DNA of 64,000 nt, taken from assembly GCA_017416465.1 (NCBI GenBank), contig JAFQCK010000146.1, forward strand, positions 62,001 to 126,000, read 5' to 3'. The position numbers and the translations under genes are program-made. This DNA is from Lachnospiraceae bacterium (GTDB taxonomy: Bacteria; Bacillota; Clostridia; Lachnospirales; Lachnospiraceae). Positions 17,242 through 26,775 of this stretch are shown piece after piece. The notes below the pieces were generated by a model. That model was given only the letters and a program-made list of their open reading frames with translations, was not told the DNA's origin and did not search any database. The first letter of the stretch is position 1, and each line of letters opens with the position of its first letter.

Positions 17242-18744
17242 TTATCTATTTGCCTTACATTCTGTAATTGCTTTAACAAGTTTTTCTTCTGTCTCTTCAG
17301 TGAGTTCTTTTGTCTGTCTGATACTCTCTAAAATGTCAGGATACTGTGTATCTATATACTCAAATAAATCCTTTTCAAATGAAAGAATGTCATCTACCTC
17401 TATATCTAAAAGATATTTCTTTGTTGCAGCATAAATAATTACAACCTGATACTCTACAGGTAATGTATTATACTGATCCTGTTTAAGCATCTCTTTGATT
17501 CTTTCACCCTGTGCAAGCTTTTCTTTAGTATCTGCATCAAGTTCTGAACCAAACTGTGAGAATGCTGCCAACTCTCTATACTGTGCAAGCTCAACTCGAA
17601 TAGGAGCAGCAAGCTTTTTGATAGCCTTAATCTGAGCAGCACCACCAACTCGTGATACTGAAAGACCTGCATTAACAGCCGGTCTGAAACCTGCATTAAA
17701 CATCTCTGTCTCAAGATAAATCTGACCATCAGTAATAGAAATAACGTTAGTCGGAATATATGCTGAAACGTCACCTGCCTGAGTCTCAATGATTGGTAAA
17801 GCAGTAAGTGAACCACCACCTAATTCATCTGAAAGTCTTGCAGCACGTTCAAGTAATCTTGAATGTAAATAGAATACGTCACCCGGATATGCTTCACGTC
17901 CCGGTGGTCTTCTAAGAAGCAATGAAAGTGTACGATATGCAGTAGCATGTTTACTTAAGTCATCATAGATAACTAATACATCGTCACCATTTTCCATCCA
18001 CTCTTCACCTATTGCACAGCCTGAATATGGCGCAATATACTGAAGTGGTGCTAAATCACTGGCTGTTGAAACAACGATTGTTGTATAAGCCATCGCACCA
18101 TGCTCCTCTAATGTCTTAACGATTGTTGCAACTGTAGAAGCCTTCTGACCTATTGCAACATATATACATTTAACATTCTGACCTTTCTGGTTAATGATTG
18201 TATCTATAGCTATAGCTGTTTTACCTGTCTGACGGTCACCAATGATAAGCTCACGCTGTCCTCTTCCGATTGGTACCATTGCATCAATAGCCTTAATACC
18301 TGTCTGAAGCGGTGTATCAACAGATTTTCTTGAAATAACACCTGATGCTACTCTCTCAATCTGTCTGTGCTTATCTGTATGGATAGGTCCTTTGCCATCT
18401 ACAGGCTGACCAAGTGCATTTACAACACGACCAAGCATTGCATCGCCTACCGGCACCTCAACTACTCGTCCTGTTGATTTAACAGTATCGCCTTCATTTA
18501 TATTCTTCTGGTTACCTAAAAGAACAGCACCAACGTTGTCTTCTTCAAGGTTAAGTACCATACCGTATACTTCTCCTGGGAATTCTAAAAGTTCTCCCTG
18601 CATAGCCTTCTCAAGACCATGTATACGAGCGATTCCGTCAGCTACCTGGATTACTGTACCGATGTTTGACACATCAAGTTCAGCGGAATATTTTTGTATC
18701 TGTTCTTTGATTACAGAACTTATTTCTTCCGGTTTTAAATTCAT
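17242..18744 (-). CDS. atpA: F1Fo ATP synthase alpha subunit
   Basis: The 500-residue non-catalytic nucleotide-binding subunit has the P-loop GDRQTGKTA (near 170), [20 protein letters not shown] (near 340) and the [17 protein letters not shown] signature of the alpha subunit. The N-terminus [16 protein letters not shown] matches the segment contacting the delta subunit. The AAGGTGG site is nine bases from ATG. Confidence 0.98.
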   Translation of the reverse strand: MNLKPEEISSVIKEQIQKYSAELDVSNIGTVIQVADGIARIHGLEKAMQGELLEFPGEVYGMVLNLEEDNVGAVLLGNQKNINEGDTVKSTGRVVEVPVGDAMLGRVVNALGQPVDGKGPIHTDKHRQIERVASGVISRKSVDTPLQTGIKAIDAMVPIGRGQRELIIGDRQTGKTAIAIDTIINQKGQNVKCIYVAIGQKASTVATIVKTLEEHGAMAYTTIVVSTASDLAPLQYIAPYSGCAIGEEWMENGDDVLVIYDDLSKHATAYRTLSLLLRRPPGREAYPGDVFYLHSRLLERAARLSDELGGGSLTALPIIETQAGDVSAYIPTNVISITDGQIYLETEMFNAGFRPAVNAGLSVSRVGGAAQIKAIKKLAAPIRVELAQYRELAAFSQFGSELDADTKEKLAQGERIKEMLKQDQYNTLPVEYQVVIIYAATKKYLLDIEVDDILSFEKDLFEYIDTQYPDILESIRQTKELTEETEEKLVKAITECKANR

Positions 18745-18772
18745 GGAGCTAACCCACCTTCTTTCCTAATAA

Positions 18773-19321
18773 TTAAACAAGCTGAATCTTATACAGCTCT
18801 CTGGATAATTTGTCAATCTTGTGACTGATACTTGTATCCACAACTCTGTCGCCTATACGTATTATCATTCCTCCGATAATATCCTTATTAACAGTGTAAT
18901 TCATTTCAAATGTTTCATAATGTGTAGTTGCAAGCAATTTATCTAAAACATTTTTCTTACTTTCGTCACTAAGCTCTATCGCTGTTGTGACATATGCAAC
19001 TCCGATTTTCTTATATTCCTTAACTACTGAAATAAAATAATCAAGAATATTTAATATGTCATTTTGTCTTTCTTTTCTAACTATAACAGTTAAAAATCCA
19101 ACAAAATCCTTTGATGCCCTATCACTAAAAATGTCTTCTATCACCTTGATTTTTTCATCTTTGTCTATCTTCGGGTGATTCAAAAGTTTTATAAGCTCAC
19201 TGTTGCTTTGAAACACTTCTTTTATAACCTTAGACTCTTCAAAAAGTAAGTCTAATTTATTTTCTTCAAGAGCCAGTTCAAACAATGCATCACCGTATGT
19301 TTTTGATACTAGCTTTGCCAT
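18773..19321 (-). CDS. atpH: F1Fo ATP synthase delta subunit
   Basis: The 182-residue stator protein begins with AKLVSKTYGDALFELA. The C-terminal part has IIGGMIIRIGDRVVDTSISHKID, the conserved OSCP/delta ending. It joins F1 to the b-subunit stalk. Its start overlaps the atpF stop by 13 bases, and its AGGAGAG site lies inside atpF, indicating translational coupling. Confidence 0.95.
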   Translation of the reverse strand: MAKLVSKTYGDALFELALEENKLDLLFEESKVIKEVFQSNSELIKLLNHPKIDKDEKIKVIEDIFSDRASKDFVGFLTVIVRKERQNDILNILDYFISVVKEYKKIGVAYVTTAIELSDESKKNVLDKLLATTHYETFEMNYTVNKDIIGGMIIRIGDRVVDTSISHKIDKLSRELYKIQLV

Positions 19322-19830
19322 GTGCTCTCTCCTATCTCTTTCAATGTTTCCTCAATAAGTGCGTTCTGTGTAGCTTCGTCAACAGATACCGCAGCAACCT
19401 TGCCTGCCATAAGAGTAGCAACTGCAATAATTTCTTTCTTAAGCTCATCTTTAACCTTCTGCTTTTCAAGTTCTGCTTCATTTTTAGCATGAGCAATAAT
19501 TCTTGCCGCTTCCTCTTTAGCTTCCGCAACTATTCTTTCTTCATTCTTAAGTGCTTTCTTTCTTGCTTCACTAAGGATAGCTTCAGCATCTTTTTCTACA
19601 TTCTTAATCTTTGCATCATAATCTTCTTTGAGTTTCGCAGCTTCTAACTTATCTTTTTCAGCCTGGTCTCTGTCATTAGCAATTCTCTCTTTTCTTTTAT
19701 CCAAAAGATTTCTGACAGGATTTAATAAAAAATATGATACAAATATGAATAATACAAACATATTCACTGCCACAATTCCGGCATCAAATAAAGTTTGCGC
19801 ATCTAATCCAAATAGTCTTTCACCAAACAA
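19309..19830 (-). CDS. atpF: F1Fo ATP synthase b subunit
   Basis: The 173-residue peripheral stalk protein has one N-terminal membrane helix (about 15-37) and a long charged helix (about 40-150, Glu/Lys/Ala-rich). It begins at TTG 19830, seven bases after AAGGAGG; no ATG fits. VAVNMFVLFIFVSYFLLNPV and DKRKERIANDRDQAEKDK follow the family pattern. It overlaps atpH. Confidence 0.95.
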   Translation of the reverse strand: MFGERLFGLDAQTLFDAGIVAVNMFVLFIFVSYFLLNPVRNLLDKRKERIANDRDQAEKDKLEAAKLKEDYDAKIKNVEKDAEAILSEARKKALKNEERIVAEAKEEAARIIAHAKNEAELEKQKVKDELKKEIIAVATLMAGKVAAVSVDEATQNALIEETLKEIGESTWQS

Positions 19831-19881
19831 GGTCTTGCCTCCTTTCTGAGTTTTTCTTCAATTCTTTATTTAGGCTTAACC

Positions 19882-20151
<270 letters not shown>

Positions 20152-20197
20152 CTATTCTGCCTCAATAACTGAGAATTTTTAAATATTTTAATTAGTT

Positions 20198-20980
20198 TTA
20201 GTCGCCTATTTTATCAGTAATATAAACCATTGTAAGCATACAAATTACATATGCCTGAATACAGCCTGAGAAAATATCAAAATATACGTGTAATACAGAA
20301 GGCCATGCAACTGTATATGGTCCCACCAATCCGTATATAAGACCCATAAGAACTGTACCTGACATTACATTACCAAAAAGACGAAGTGAAAGCGATAACG
20401 GTACTGCAAATTCACCAATTATATTAATTGGGAATAAAAACCAAATCGGTTCGAACATCGATTTAAAATGTCCTAATTTGTTCTGTTTAATTGCATTATA
20501 CTGAATTAAACCAAATGTAATTAATCCAAGAGGTAATGTTACACCATAATCTGCTGTTGGTGGTCTAAGACCTAAAAGTCCGGATAAATTACATAACAAT
20601 ACAAAAATGAACAAAGTTGATATATAGTTTACAAACTTCTTAGTTTTTGAACCCATAATTCCTTTTACCATATTGTCAAGCATCTCAACAACAAGTTCGG
20701 CAATATTTTGAATTACACCGGGTTCACTATCTTCTGTTGCATTCTTTATCTTTTTATTTACTATTAATGCAAATATCATAATTACTAATGTAATTATAAA
20801 AAGACATACATGCGTTGTAGTTATATATAGCTTCTGTCCACCAATAGTAATTTCTTCGAGCTGTTGTATCATAAAACTTCCGGCACTTTCTTTTGGCTCT
20901 TTAGCATCAGCCGCCAAAAGTGTGGAATATGCATTTATGTTTTTTACCAAACTCAATGAACCTAATATTCCGTTTCCCAC
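20198..20980 (-). CDS. atpB: F1Fo ATP synthase a subunit
   Basis: The 260-residue membrane protein forms the ion half-channels against the c ring. The essential Arg lies in PLSLSLRLFGNVMSG (near residue 195). About five to six membrane helices are visible. The N-terminal 40 residues are extracytoplasmic. The start is GTG 20980, preceded by AAGGTGAGAAT; no ATG suits. Confidence 0.95.
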   Translation of the reverse strand: MGNGILGSLSLVKNINAYSTLLAADAKEPKESAGSFMIQQLEEITIGGQKLYITTTHVCLFIITLVIMIFALIVNKKIKNATEDSEPGVIQNIAELVVEMLDNMVKGIMGSKTKKFVNYISTLFIFVLLCNLSGLLGLRPPTADYGVTLPLGLITFGLIQYNAIKQNKLGHFKSMFEPIWFLFPINIIGEFAVPLSLSLRLFGNVMSGTVLMGLIYGLVGPYTVAWPSVLHVYFDIFSGCIQAYVICMLTMVYITDKIGD

Positions 20981-20984
20981 ATTC

Positions 20985-21401
20985 TCACCTTCCTTTTTCT
21001 ATAGATTTTTTTGCTAAAACTTTATGAGTAAACGGCTGTAAATAAGCCGATACTTTCAATGCCATAACTCCTATTATAAGTCCTATAACATCGCCAATCT
21101 TAAACCAGGCAACTGCCACCATTGCTAAAAGTGTCAGAATAAGACGAATAGAAGCTGTCTTTCTTAAGTGCATCTCTGCACCTTTTGATTTCATATTCAC
21201 AGTCTCTTCTACTGTTATTATCATATTAATTGTCCCCAATGTAGATATCAGAACACCAAATAAAAATCCTAAGGATACATACAATTTATGCTTTGCTAAT
21301 ATTAAAATTATTATCTGACCAACGATATAAAATAATACATTTCCAATAAGTAATTCTTTTCCCGTCTCACTTATTCTTATTCCATTTTTCAATCGCTTCA
21401 T
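20985..21401 (-). CDS. atpI: ATP synthase subunit I-like assembly protein
   Basis: The 138-residue protein has four membrane helices, with GKELLIGNVLFYIVGQIIIL at the N-terminus and a VEETVNMKSKGAEMHLRKTA loop, a pattern of the ATP-synt_I family that helps assemble the c ring. It lies directly before atpB and overlaps the preceding atpZ-like gene by 35 bases. The ribosome site is weak, fitting translational coupling. Confidence 0.75.
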   Translation of the reverse strand: MKRLKNGIRISETGKELLIGNVLFYIVGQIIILILAKHKLYVSLGFLFGVLISTLGTINMIITVEETVNMKSKGAEMHLRKTASIRLILTLLAMVAVAWFKIGDVIGLIIGVMALKVSAYLQPFTHKVLAKKSIEKGR

Positions 21402-21660
21402 TTACCAGCTTTTTCTCCTCTTCTATCTCAGTATGTCTTTTTGTTTTTATTGTAGCCTTGTTAACAAGTATATAAACACTCCTACATCCTGCTAAAATTC
21501 CCAATATCAGAAAAGGCACTGTTAAAAACCAGCCTGTCTTACTTTCAAGATAAATCCCTATAAAAAGCAATAAGAATATAGGAACCATCATACTAATTCC
21601 AAGTTGTGAAATAAGTGCAATATTGGCAAAAACTTCTCTACCATAACCTTTTTTCTTCAT
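21367..21660 (-). CDS. AtpZ/AtpI family protein, first gene of the atp operon
   Basis: The 97-residue protein has two membrane helices: LISQLGISMMVPIFLLLFIG with GIYLESKTGWF between, and FLILGILAGCRSVYILV. This is the AtpZ pattern; AtpZ is implicated in Mg2+/Ca2+ handling or assembly of the synthase. A charged C-terminal tail follows. GGGAT precedes the ATG. The gap to the upstream dCMP deaminase gene is only 45 bases with no obvious promoter, so the atp operon may be part of a longer transcript. Confidence 0.8.
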   Translation of the reverse strand: MKKKGYGREVFANIALISQLGISMMVPIFLLLFIGIYLESKTGWFLTVPFLILGILAGCRSVYILVNKATIKTKRHTEIEEEKKLVNEAIEKWNKNK

Positions 21661-21705
21661 AAAAATCCCTTCTGTCTTGATTGTTCAGAACCTACCGGAA
21701 AACAC

Positions 21706-22191
21706 CTATAAACTTATCTTTACTTCCCTTCCGCTATGGACATAACTGCTTACCTTTACACCTGATGATTCTAGCATCCTTTTTGAAGCTATTACGGACG
21801 GTGTATCTGCATATTTATCTGAATCATACACTATTTCCTTAATACCTGACTGAATAATAGCCTTTGCACATTCATTACACGGAAATAGTGTAACATACAT
21901 CTTGGCACCTTCAAGACTTCCACCTCGATAATTAAGTATTGCATTAAGTTCACTATGTGTTGCATACAAATACTTACTCGCTAATTCATCTTCACATTTT
22001 CCCCAAGGATAATCATCATCTGAACAGCCATTAGGAAATCCGTTGTATCCCATTGACAAAATCTTATTATTATGACTTACTATACAAGCTCCAACCTGGG
22101 TATTAGGGTCTTTTGAACGCATTGCTGATAAATGTGCAACCCCCATAAAATATTCATCCCAAGTTATATAATCTGTTCTTTTATCACTCAT
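21706..22191 (-). CDS. Deoxycytidylate (dCMP) deaminase, ComEB-like
   Basis: The 161-residue zinc deaminase converts dCMP to dUMP for dTTP synthesis. Ligand motifs are HSELNAIL (His plus catalytic Glu) and PCNECAKAI (two Cys). The N-terminus DYITWDEYFMGVAHLSAMRS with KDPNTQVGACIV is typical of ComEB proteins. The best GGAG is 14 bases from ATG and belongs to the repeat element upstream, so the element may have altered translation. Confidence 0.9.
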   Translation of the reverse strand: MSDKRTDYITWDEYFMGVAHLSAMRSKDPNTQVGACIVSHNNKILSMGYNGFPNGCSDDDYPWGKCEDELASKYLYATHSELNAILNYRGGSLEGAKMYVTLFPCNECAKAIIQSGIKEIVYDSDKYADTPSVIASKRMLESSGVKVSSYVHSGREVKISL

Positions 22192-22205
22192 ATACTTAAA
22201 TTAGT

Positions 22206-22324
22206 CTCCATTCCGCAGGCATTATAAAATGCAGAAGTAATCGCAAACCGAATCTCAAATTCAACTCTGCGATAAGTGCTATTTGTGTTGCCTGCGGCAC
22301 AAATAGCTACGAACTTGATGTTCG
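22206..22324. repeat. Palindromic repeat element (type B relative) between rpiB and the dCMP deaminase gene
   Basis: It contains CTATTTGTG/CACAAATAG arms, a GCGAAC/GTTCG hairpin next to the rpiB stop, and an end reading CCTGCGGAATGGAG on the minus strand. That end matches CGGAATGGAG of the element at 4934-5087. The GGAG is the only ribosome-site candidate for the downstream deaminase. Confidence 0.55.
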
Positions 22325-22753
22325 CTAGTCCTCTATCATATTAATTCTTCTAATGTGTCTCTCATCATTCGAAAATTCTGTATCTAAGAATGTATCCACA
22401 ATCTTAAGTGCAAGTCCCTGACCTACAACTCTTCCACCAAGAGCAAGAATATTTGCATCATTATGCAACCTTGTAGCCTCTGCCATAAAGCAATCTGTAC
22501 AAAGCGCAGCCCTGATTCCTTTTATCTTATTGGCAGCAATCGAAATACCAATTCCTGTGCCACATACAAGTATTCCTTTGTCACACTTTCCTTCCGCTAC
22601 AGCATACGCAGTCTTTTTCGCATATTCCGGATAATCAACTGCATCCTCACTATTGCAACCAAAATCCATATATTCAATATTTCTTTCTTTTAAATGTTTA
22701 ATAATAGCTTCTTTTAATTCATAACCACCATGGTCGCATCCAATTCCTATCAT
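22325..22753 (-). CDS. rpiB: Ribose-5-phosphate isomerase B
   Basis: The 142-residue LacAB/RpiB enzyme interconverts ribose-5-P and ribulose-5-P. CDHGGYELK at the N-terminus, the catalytic Cys in GILVCGTGIGISIAANK (near 66), RAALCTDCFMAEATRLHNDA and the NVLxLGGRVVG-type ANILALGGRVVG segment all match. It follows the YwlE-like and Sua5 genes as in the Bacillus ywlC-ywlF region. Confidence 0.93.
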   Translation of the reverse strand: MIGIGCDHGGYELKEAIIKHLKERNIEYMDFGCNSEDAVDYPEYAKKTAYAVAEGKCDKGILVCGTGIGISIAANKIKGIRAALCTDCFMAEATRLHNDANILALGGRVVGQGLALKIVDTFLDTEFSNDERHIRRINMIED

Positions 22754-22803
22754 CTTCCTAAAACCTTTCTTTATTCTTTCTCATTTATTATATTATATAC
22801 TTT

Positions 22804-23265
22804 TTAATTCAAATCTGCTTGGCTATGAACAGTTACATAGACTTTATTTACCAACTTTTCCAAATACTCATACTGACTTCCGTAATCAGATAAATCACCA
22901 CCAAAAGCCATCTCTACATCTAAAGCTTCCTTTGTAAATTCTCTGATGGAATAAACATTTACAGCATTCTCAAAATCCTCATATACCTTGTTCTTAAGCA
23001 AATCAGTCATTACCAAAACAAGTGTATCATCATTAAAATCTTCGGATATTAACTGTTCTGATGTTTCTTCTCCGATATCTATTCCTTTACTCTTTGCAAT
23101 CGCAACCGCCTTTGGATTAACCGGTTCCGAAAAAAGTACAATCATCCCTCTTGCATATATCTGCATATGCTTGTCTTTATTAATATTTTTATATATGGCT
23201 TTGGCTAAAATACTTCTGCAAGTACCCTCGCTACTGACAAATATTATCTTTCTATACCTGTTCAT
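22804..23265 (-). CDS. Degenerate low-molecular-weight phosphatase (YwlE-like), probably inactive
   Basis: The 153-residue protein has the LMW-PTP/arginine phosphatase fold. Active enzymes have C-x-G-N-T-C-R-S; here the loop is SSEGTCRS (about 11-18), so the nucleophilic Cys is Ser and the GN pair is EG. The general-acid DPFGG segment reads MAFGGD. TLVLVMTD and SIREFT still align with family strands. The last eight codons (VHSQADLN) lie within a dispersed palindromic repeat (22811-22836). The position between sua5 and rpiB equals that of Bacillus YwlE. A structural or binding role is more likely than catalysis. Confidence 0.75.
   Translation of the reverse strand: MNRYRKIIFVSSEGTCRSILAKAIYKNINKDKHMQIYARGMIVLFSEPVNPKAVAIAKSKGIDIGEETSEQLISEDFNDDTLVLVMTDLLKNKVYEDFENAVNVYSIREFTKEALDVEMAFGGDLSDYGSQYEYLEKLVNKVYVTVHSQADLN
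22811..22836. repeat. Half-copy of the type A palindromic repeat within a coding 3' end
   Basis: AAATCTGCTTGGCT-A-TGAACAGTTAC matches the right arm of the element at 317-457 (AAATCTGCTTGGCT-C-TGAACAATTAC) with two differences in 26 bases. It encodes the C-terminal residues of the YwlE-like protein. Confidence 0.6.
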
Positions 23266-23326
23266 GATTGCACTATCCTTTCATAACGAAGTAATTACAA
23301 AGCTTGATTTAATAACTATATATATA

Positions 23327-24382
23327 TCACCTAACATCAACAATATTATATCCTGCTGCTTTTTGAAGCCTGTTCATTATTGCATGTCCAAGCTCTTCAC
23401 TTTCAAAAGTTTCACCAAATATATAATCAACTTCTTTATCATCAAAATCTCTTAATATCGTATAAAGGTTCCTCGATATCGTTAATTCATCAAGTCTGCT
23501 TCCAATTGAAACTTTATCTCCTAAGATATAATTCGATATCGTTTCATCACTTGCAATAATACCAACTTTATATCCTTGTTCTATAAGCTTTTCAGTCTTT
23601 TTATTAATATAGTCTGCAACCTTTAAGACATCTCCTCTAACCATCTTAAAATCTGCCTTAGGTGCATAATGTCTGTATTTCATTCCCGGTGCTTTAGGTT
23701 TTACATCTTCTCTCATAGGCTCTATTATTGCCTTATCTATTTCAACTTTCCCAACTACTTCTTCCAACATCTTTTTTGAAATATATCCGGGTCTCAGTAT
23801 CATAGGAATCTCTTCTGTAACATCCACTATTGTAGATTCGATTCCAATTCCGACAGCTCCACCATCTATAATCATGGAAATTCTTCCGTCCAAATCATCT
23901 TTAACATGACTTGCGGTTGTAGGGCTTGGTCTTCCTGAAGTATTGGCACTCGGTGCTGCAATAACAACATCAGAATACTCTATCAGCTTAAGTGCTATCT
24001 TATGGTCAGGCATTCTGACTGCAACAGTATCAAGTCCACCTGTTGTTCCTTTTGGAACAATATCACTCTTTTTAAATATAAGTGTTAATGGACCCGGCCA
24101 AAATGCTTTCATTAATTTCTTAGCACTTTCCGGAATTTCTTTTACTAATCTTTTAACCTGTTCTTCATTTGCAACATGCACAATCAACGGATTATCTGAT
24201 GGTCTTCCTTTAGCTTCATAAATTTTAGCAGAAGCTAACTCATCAAGCGCATTAGCACCAAGACCATATACCGTCTCTGTTGGAAATGCCACCATATCTC
24301 CTGAATGTAAGAATTCTGAGGCTAATTTAATAACCTCTATGTCTATGTTATCTATATCCGTACTTCTAATAATTGTCTGCAT
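23327..24382 (-). CDS. L-threonylcarbamoyladenylate synthase, Sua5/YwlC type
   Basis: The 351-residue enzyme makes threonylcarbamoyl-AMP from Thr, bicarbonate and ATP for t6A modification of tRNA. The YrdC domain (about 12-205) carries FPTETVYGLGANAL, KGRPSDNPLIVHV, PGPLTLIF and APSANTSGRPSPT. The Sua5 C-terminal Rossmann-like domain (about 235-345) follows a PGMKYRHYAPKA linker. AAGGTG precedes the ATG by seven bases. First gene of the run sua5, ywlE-like, rpiB, dCMP deaminase. Confidence 0.93.
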   Translation of the reverse strand: MQTIIRSTDIDNIDIEVIKLASEFLHSGDMVAFPTETVYGLGANALDELASAKIYEAKGRPSDNPLIVHVANEEQVKRLVKEIPESAKKLMKAFWPGPLTLIFKKSDIVPKGTTGGLDTVAVRMPDHKIALKLIEYSDVVIAAPSANTSGRPSPTTASHVKDDLDGRISMIIDGGAVGIGIESTIVDVTEEIPMILRPGYISKKMLEEVVGKVEIDKAIIEPMREDVKPKAPGMKYRHYAPKADFKMVRGDVLKVADYINKKTEKLIEQGYKVGIIASDETISNYILGDKVSIGSRLDELTISRNLYTILRDFDDKEVDYIFGETFESEELGHAIMNRLQKAAGYNIVDVR

Positions 24383-24418
24383 TTTTTAACACCTTGAATT
24401 ACATACAAATTTCATTCA

Positions 24419-24427
24419 ATTATACCA
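24419..24427 (-). promoter_or_regulatory. Extended -10 promoter candidate for the sua5 gene run
   Basis: TGGTATAAT on the minus strand is a perfect -10 with an upstream TG. No convincing -35 at 17 bases. It lies about 37 bases before the start codon. Confidence 0.4.
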
Positions 24428-24499
24428 CTTTTATCTGTAAATTAAAACCAGTTATTTACAAAAAGTTCAACTTATGTATTTTGACTTATATATTTGTTT

Positions 24500-25240
24500 T
24501 TAATCTTGCAACATACCGGAAGCAAAATTTTTTATCCCCTCACACAACGCCTCTGCAATCTTTTCCTGATAATATTCATCCGCCAAATTCGTTGCATCTT
24601 CCCAGTTTGACAAAAAACCACACTCCACAATAACCGAAGTACAGCTCGATTTTTTCAATATGTAATATGAATTATCAGCTTTTGCCTTTCTACGATTTGT
24701 ATTATCCACCATCTCAATAATTTTAGTTTGAAGGCTCTCCGCTAACCTCTTACCTTCTTCCGACTCAGTATGATAGAAAACCTGTGCCCCTTTTACATCT
24801 TTTGATGAATAACTGTTTTGATGAATACTGATACACATATCAACATCTTCAGCATTAATTATTTTCATTCTATTTTCCATATCCGAAATCTTTTTATTAG
24901 TTCCCGTTTCTGCCAACGTCTCATCCAAAGTTCTTGTCATAACTACATTTATTCCTACTTCTTCACATTTATCTCTAAGTTTTAATGCAATATCCAGATT
25001 AATATCCTTTTCAAGCTTATTGTTTATTCCAACTTTCCCCGGGTCATATCCACCATGTCCTGCATCTATTACAATTGTTATATCTTTAAATTCATCATTC
25101 CTTTCGTGTTTTTTCGACTCTTTATCTTTTTTCTGCTTCGATGCAAACACTTGGTTTGCTCCCGAATTATAATAAATACTTGCAACAAGTACCATCATAA
25201 TCATCATTACACTCATTATTATTTCAAAACGCTTTCTCAT
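24500..25240 (-). CDS. N-acetylmuramoyl-L-alanine amidase (Amidase_3), CwlD-like
   Basis: The 246-residue membrane-anchored zinc amidase has a signal-anchor (about 7-27) and a charged Lys/Glu linker (35-50). Zinc ligands are seen in DAGHGGYDPG (His), the Glu in NNKLEKDINL, and IHQNS (His). The catalytic Glu is in VIVECGFLSN. Length and single domain match CwlD, which helps make muramic lactam in spore cortex; a vegetative amidase is possible. The start is chosen at ATG 25240 after AAGTGGGA rather than the GTG four codons earlier. Confidence 0.85.
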   Translation of the reverse strand: MRKRFEIIMSVMMIMMVLVASIYYNSGANQVFASKQKKDKESKKHERNDEFKDITIVIDAGHGGYDPGKVGINNKLEKDINLDIALKLRDKCEEVGINVVMTRTLDETLAETGTNKKISDMENRMKIINAEDVDMCISIHQNSYSSKDVKGAQVFYHTESEEGKRLAESLQTKIIEMVDNTNRRKAKADNSYYILKKSSCTSVIVECGFLSNWEDATNLADEYYQEKIAEALCEGIKNFASGMLQD

Positions 25241-25309
25241 AAAAAATCCCACTTAATTTACACTTTTTTATCATTATATTTTTTAATAGTACTATATATT
25301 CAAATCAGA

Positions 25310-25338
25310 TTGCTTTATTGAAATAAATCTGATAAAAT
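25310..25338 (+). promoter_or_regulatory. SigA-type promoter of the acyltransferase gene
   Basis: TTGCTT, 17-base spacer, TAAAAT, 35 bases upstream of the ATG at 25373. Confidence 0.6.
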
Positions 25339-25372
25339 ACCATATATTTTAATCAAATAAAGGAGAAAAGTA

Positions 25373-26440
25373 ATGAACTCACAAAAAATTACAAAAGAGC
25401 TGTCTCAGAGAATAAATATCTATAAGCTAATATTAACATTTATGGTTGTTTATATCCACGCATATTCCTCCTCGAACAGTAATAATATTTCGGAAATATC
25501 ACCTTGGTTAGAGAATTTTAAATATATTATTTCACAGGCAATTTCTAAATCGTCTGTACCGGCATTTTTCTTTTTATCCGCTTTTTTCTTATACCGAAAA
25601 GATTTTTCATGGAAAGAAAATGTAAAACAAAAATTCAAAACTTTAGGAATCTCCTACTTGTTACTAAATTTTATATGGATAATATTCTTTTTTGTAGCCC
25701 AAGAATTGCCATATACAAGAAATTTTTTTATAAGCTCAGGTAAAATAATTAAAGATTATAATTTTATAGATTTTTCCAATGCATTTTTAGGCTTTAAGAA
25801 TACTTTTTCTCCCTTTTTATATACATTATGGTTTGTACGTGACCTACTTTTTTTAAATATACTTTCAAAAATCATTTGGAAATTTATTGACAAAATCCCA
25901 AACCTTATGCTTATTATTACAGTAATTCTCTGGCTAACAATAGAATCGACAGGAATTTTTTGTTTAGATATTCAAGCTATTTGTTTTTGGATTTTAGGTG
26001 GAATTATCGTTAAGAAAAATATTAAATTAGATATAGCAGATAAAATTCCTTTTTTACTATTAACTCTTATATATGTATTTAGTATAACCGTGGATTTATT
26101 ATCACGTGATATGCAAATACATATGTCCATCCACCGCTTCAATGTAATTATTGGAATAATATTTTGGTTTTCACTTACTAAATTCCTAATAAACGGTAAT
26201 CTAAAACAATATTTATTAAATTTATCCGCTTATAATTTTAGCATATATCTCTTCCATGAGTTTACCCTTAGATTTGCAAAGAAAATCTGTGCAAAAATCC
26301 TTCCTGCAAGCACAATATCACAATTCTTGCAATATTTTTTCTTACCAATAGCTGTTATTGCATTTTGTGTTATACTTAGTATTTGCTTAAAAAAGATTTT
26401 ACCAAAATTTTATTCTTTACTAACAGGCGGTCGAACCTAA
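25373..26440 (+). CDS. Acyltransferase family 3 membrane protein
   Basis: The 355-residue polytopic protein has about ten membrane helices. The N-terminal RINIYKLILTFMVVYIHAYS resembles the acyltransferase_3 start, where the His after the first helix is catalytic, and VPAFFFLSAFFLY matches the P-x-F-x-x-S-G-F type motif. Late segments show NLSAYNFSIYLFHEF. Such enzymes O-acylate surface glycans, lipids or peptidoglycan. A good AAAGGAGAAAAG site precedes the ATG. It is the only plus-strand gene between 4 and 38 kb; a polysaccharide cluster follows on the other strand. Confidence 0.8.
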   Translation: MNSQKITKELSQRINIYKLILTFMVVYIHAYSSSNSNNISEISPWLENFKYIISQAISKSSVPAFFFLSAFFLYRKDFSWKENVKQKFKTLGISYLLLNFIWIIFFFVAQELPYTRNFFISSGKIIKDYNFIDFSNAFLGFKNTFSPFLYTLWFVRDLLFLNILSKIIWKFIDKIPNLMLIITVILWLTIESTGIFCLDIQAICFWILGGIIVKKNIKLDIADKIPFLLLTLIYVFSITVDLLSRDMQIHMSIHRFNVIIGIIFWFSLTKFLINGNLKQYLLNLSAYNFSIYLFHEFTLRFAKKICAKILPASTISQFLQYFFLPIAVIAFCVILSICLKKILPKFYSLLTGGRT

Positions 26441-26506
26441 ATCTTTATGCAAATATTTTTTCATTGTATATTCTGCAAAAGGGACTATAAAAAACAGTTT
26501 TAACAT

Positions 26507-26541
26507 AAGGCGTTTGTTCGCAAAAGCGAGCAGACGCCTTT
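26507..26541 (+). terminator. Terminator of the acyltransferase gene
   Basis: Stem AAGGCGTTTG.TTCG with CGAGCAGACGCCTT, followed by TTCTT. GC-rich stem about 70 bases past the stop. Confidence 0.65.
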
Positions 26542-26726
26542 CTTCACACCTAAAGTTCTGAGAAAACTAATCTCTTTGACACACCTTAACAATCCCCCGT
26601 AAAAAACGGGCTTGTTTCGTATGTTCAATTTGAGTTTTTCAATTTCTAAGTGTAATTTTAGCTAATAATAAGTATAACTATCATTTGTGTTTTTATTTAT
26701 TAGCATAAATTAATTCTACAAGCAAC

Positions 26727-26765
26727 AAAAGACCTACCTGCATCAAAATTACAGATAAGTCTTTT
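26727..26765 (-). terminator. Terminator of the polysaccharide operon
   Basis: On the minus strand AAAAGACTTATCTG pairs with CAGGTAGGTCTTTT through G-U pairs, followed by TTTTGTT. It lies 11 bases past the GH18 gene's stop. Confidence 0.75.
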
Positions 26766-26775
26766 ATTATAAATT

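Larger units (their letters stand above)
26441..26775. other. 335-base non-coding interval between convergent genes
   Basis: It holds the acyltransferase terminator, a short CCCGT/ACGGG hairpin at about 26595-26612, and the terminator of the polysaccharide operon. I see no coding frame with a ribosome site. Confidence 0.6.

Noticed and set aside
22988-23455. 155-codon plus-strand frame across the YwlE-like and Sua5 genes
   Set aside because: Spans two minus-strand genes and their spacer; no SD.
26595-26612. CCCGT/ACGGG hairpin in the gap after the acyltransferase
   Set aside because: Short stem with no T-tract on either strand and no linked gene; not called as a terminator.
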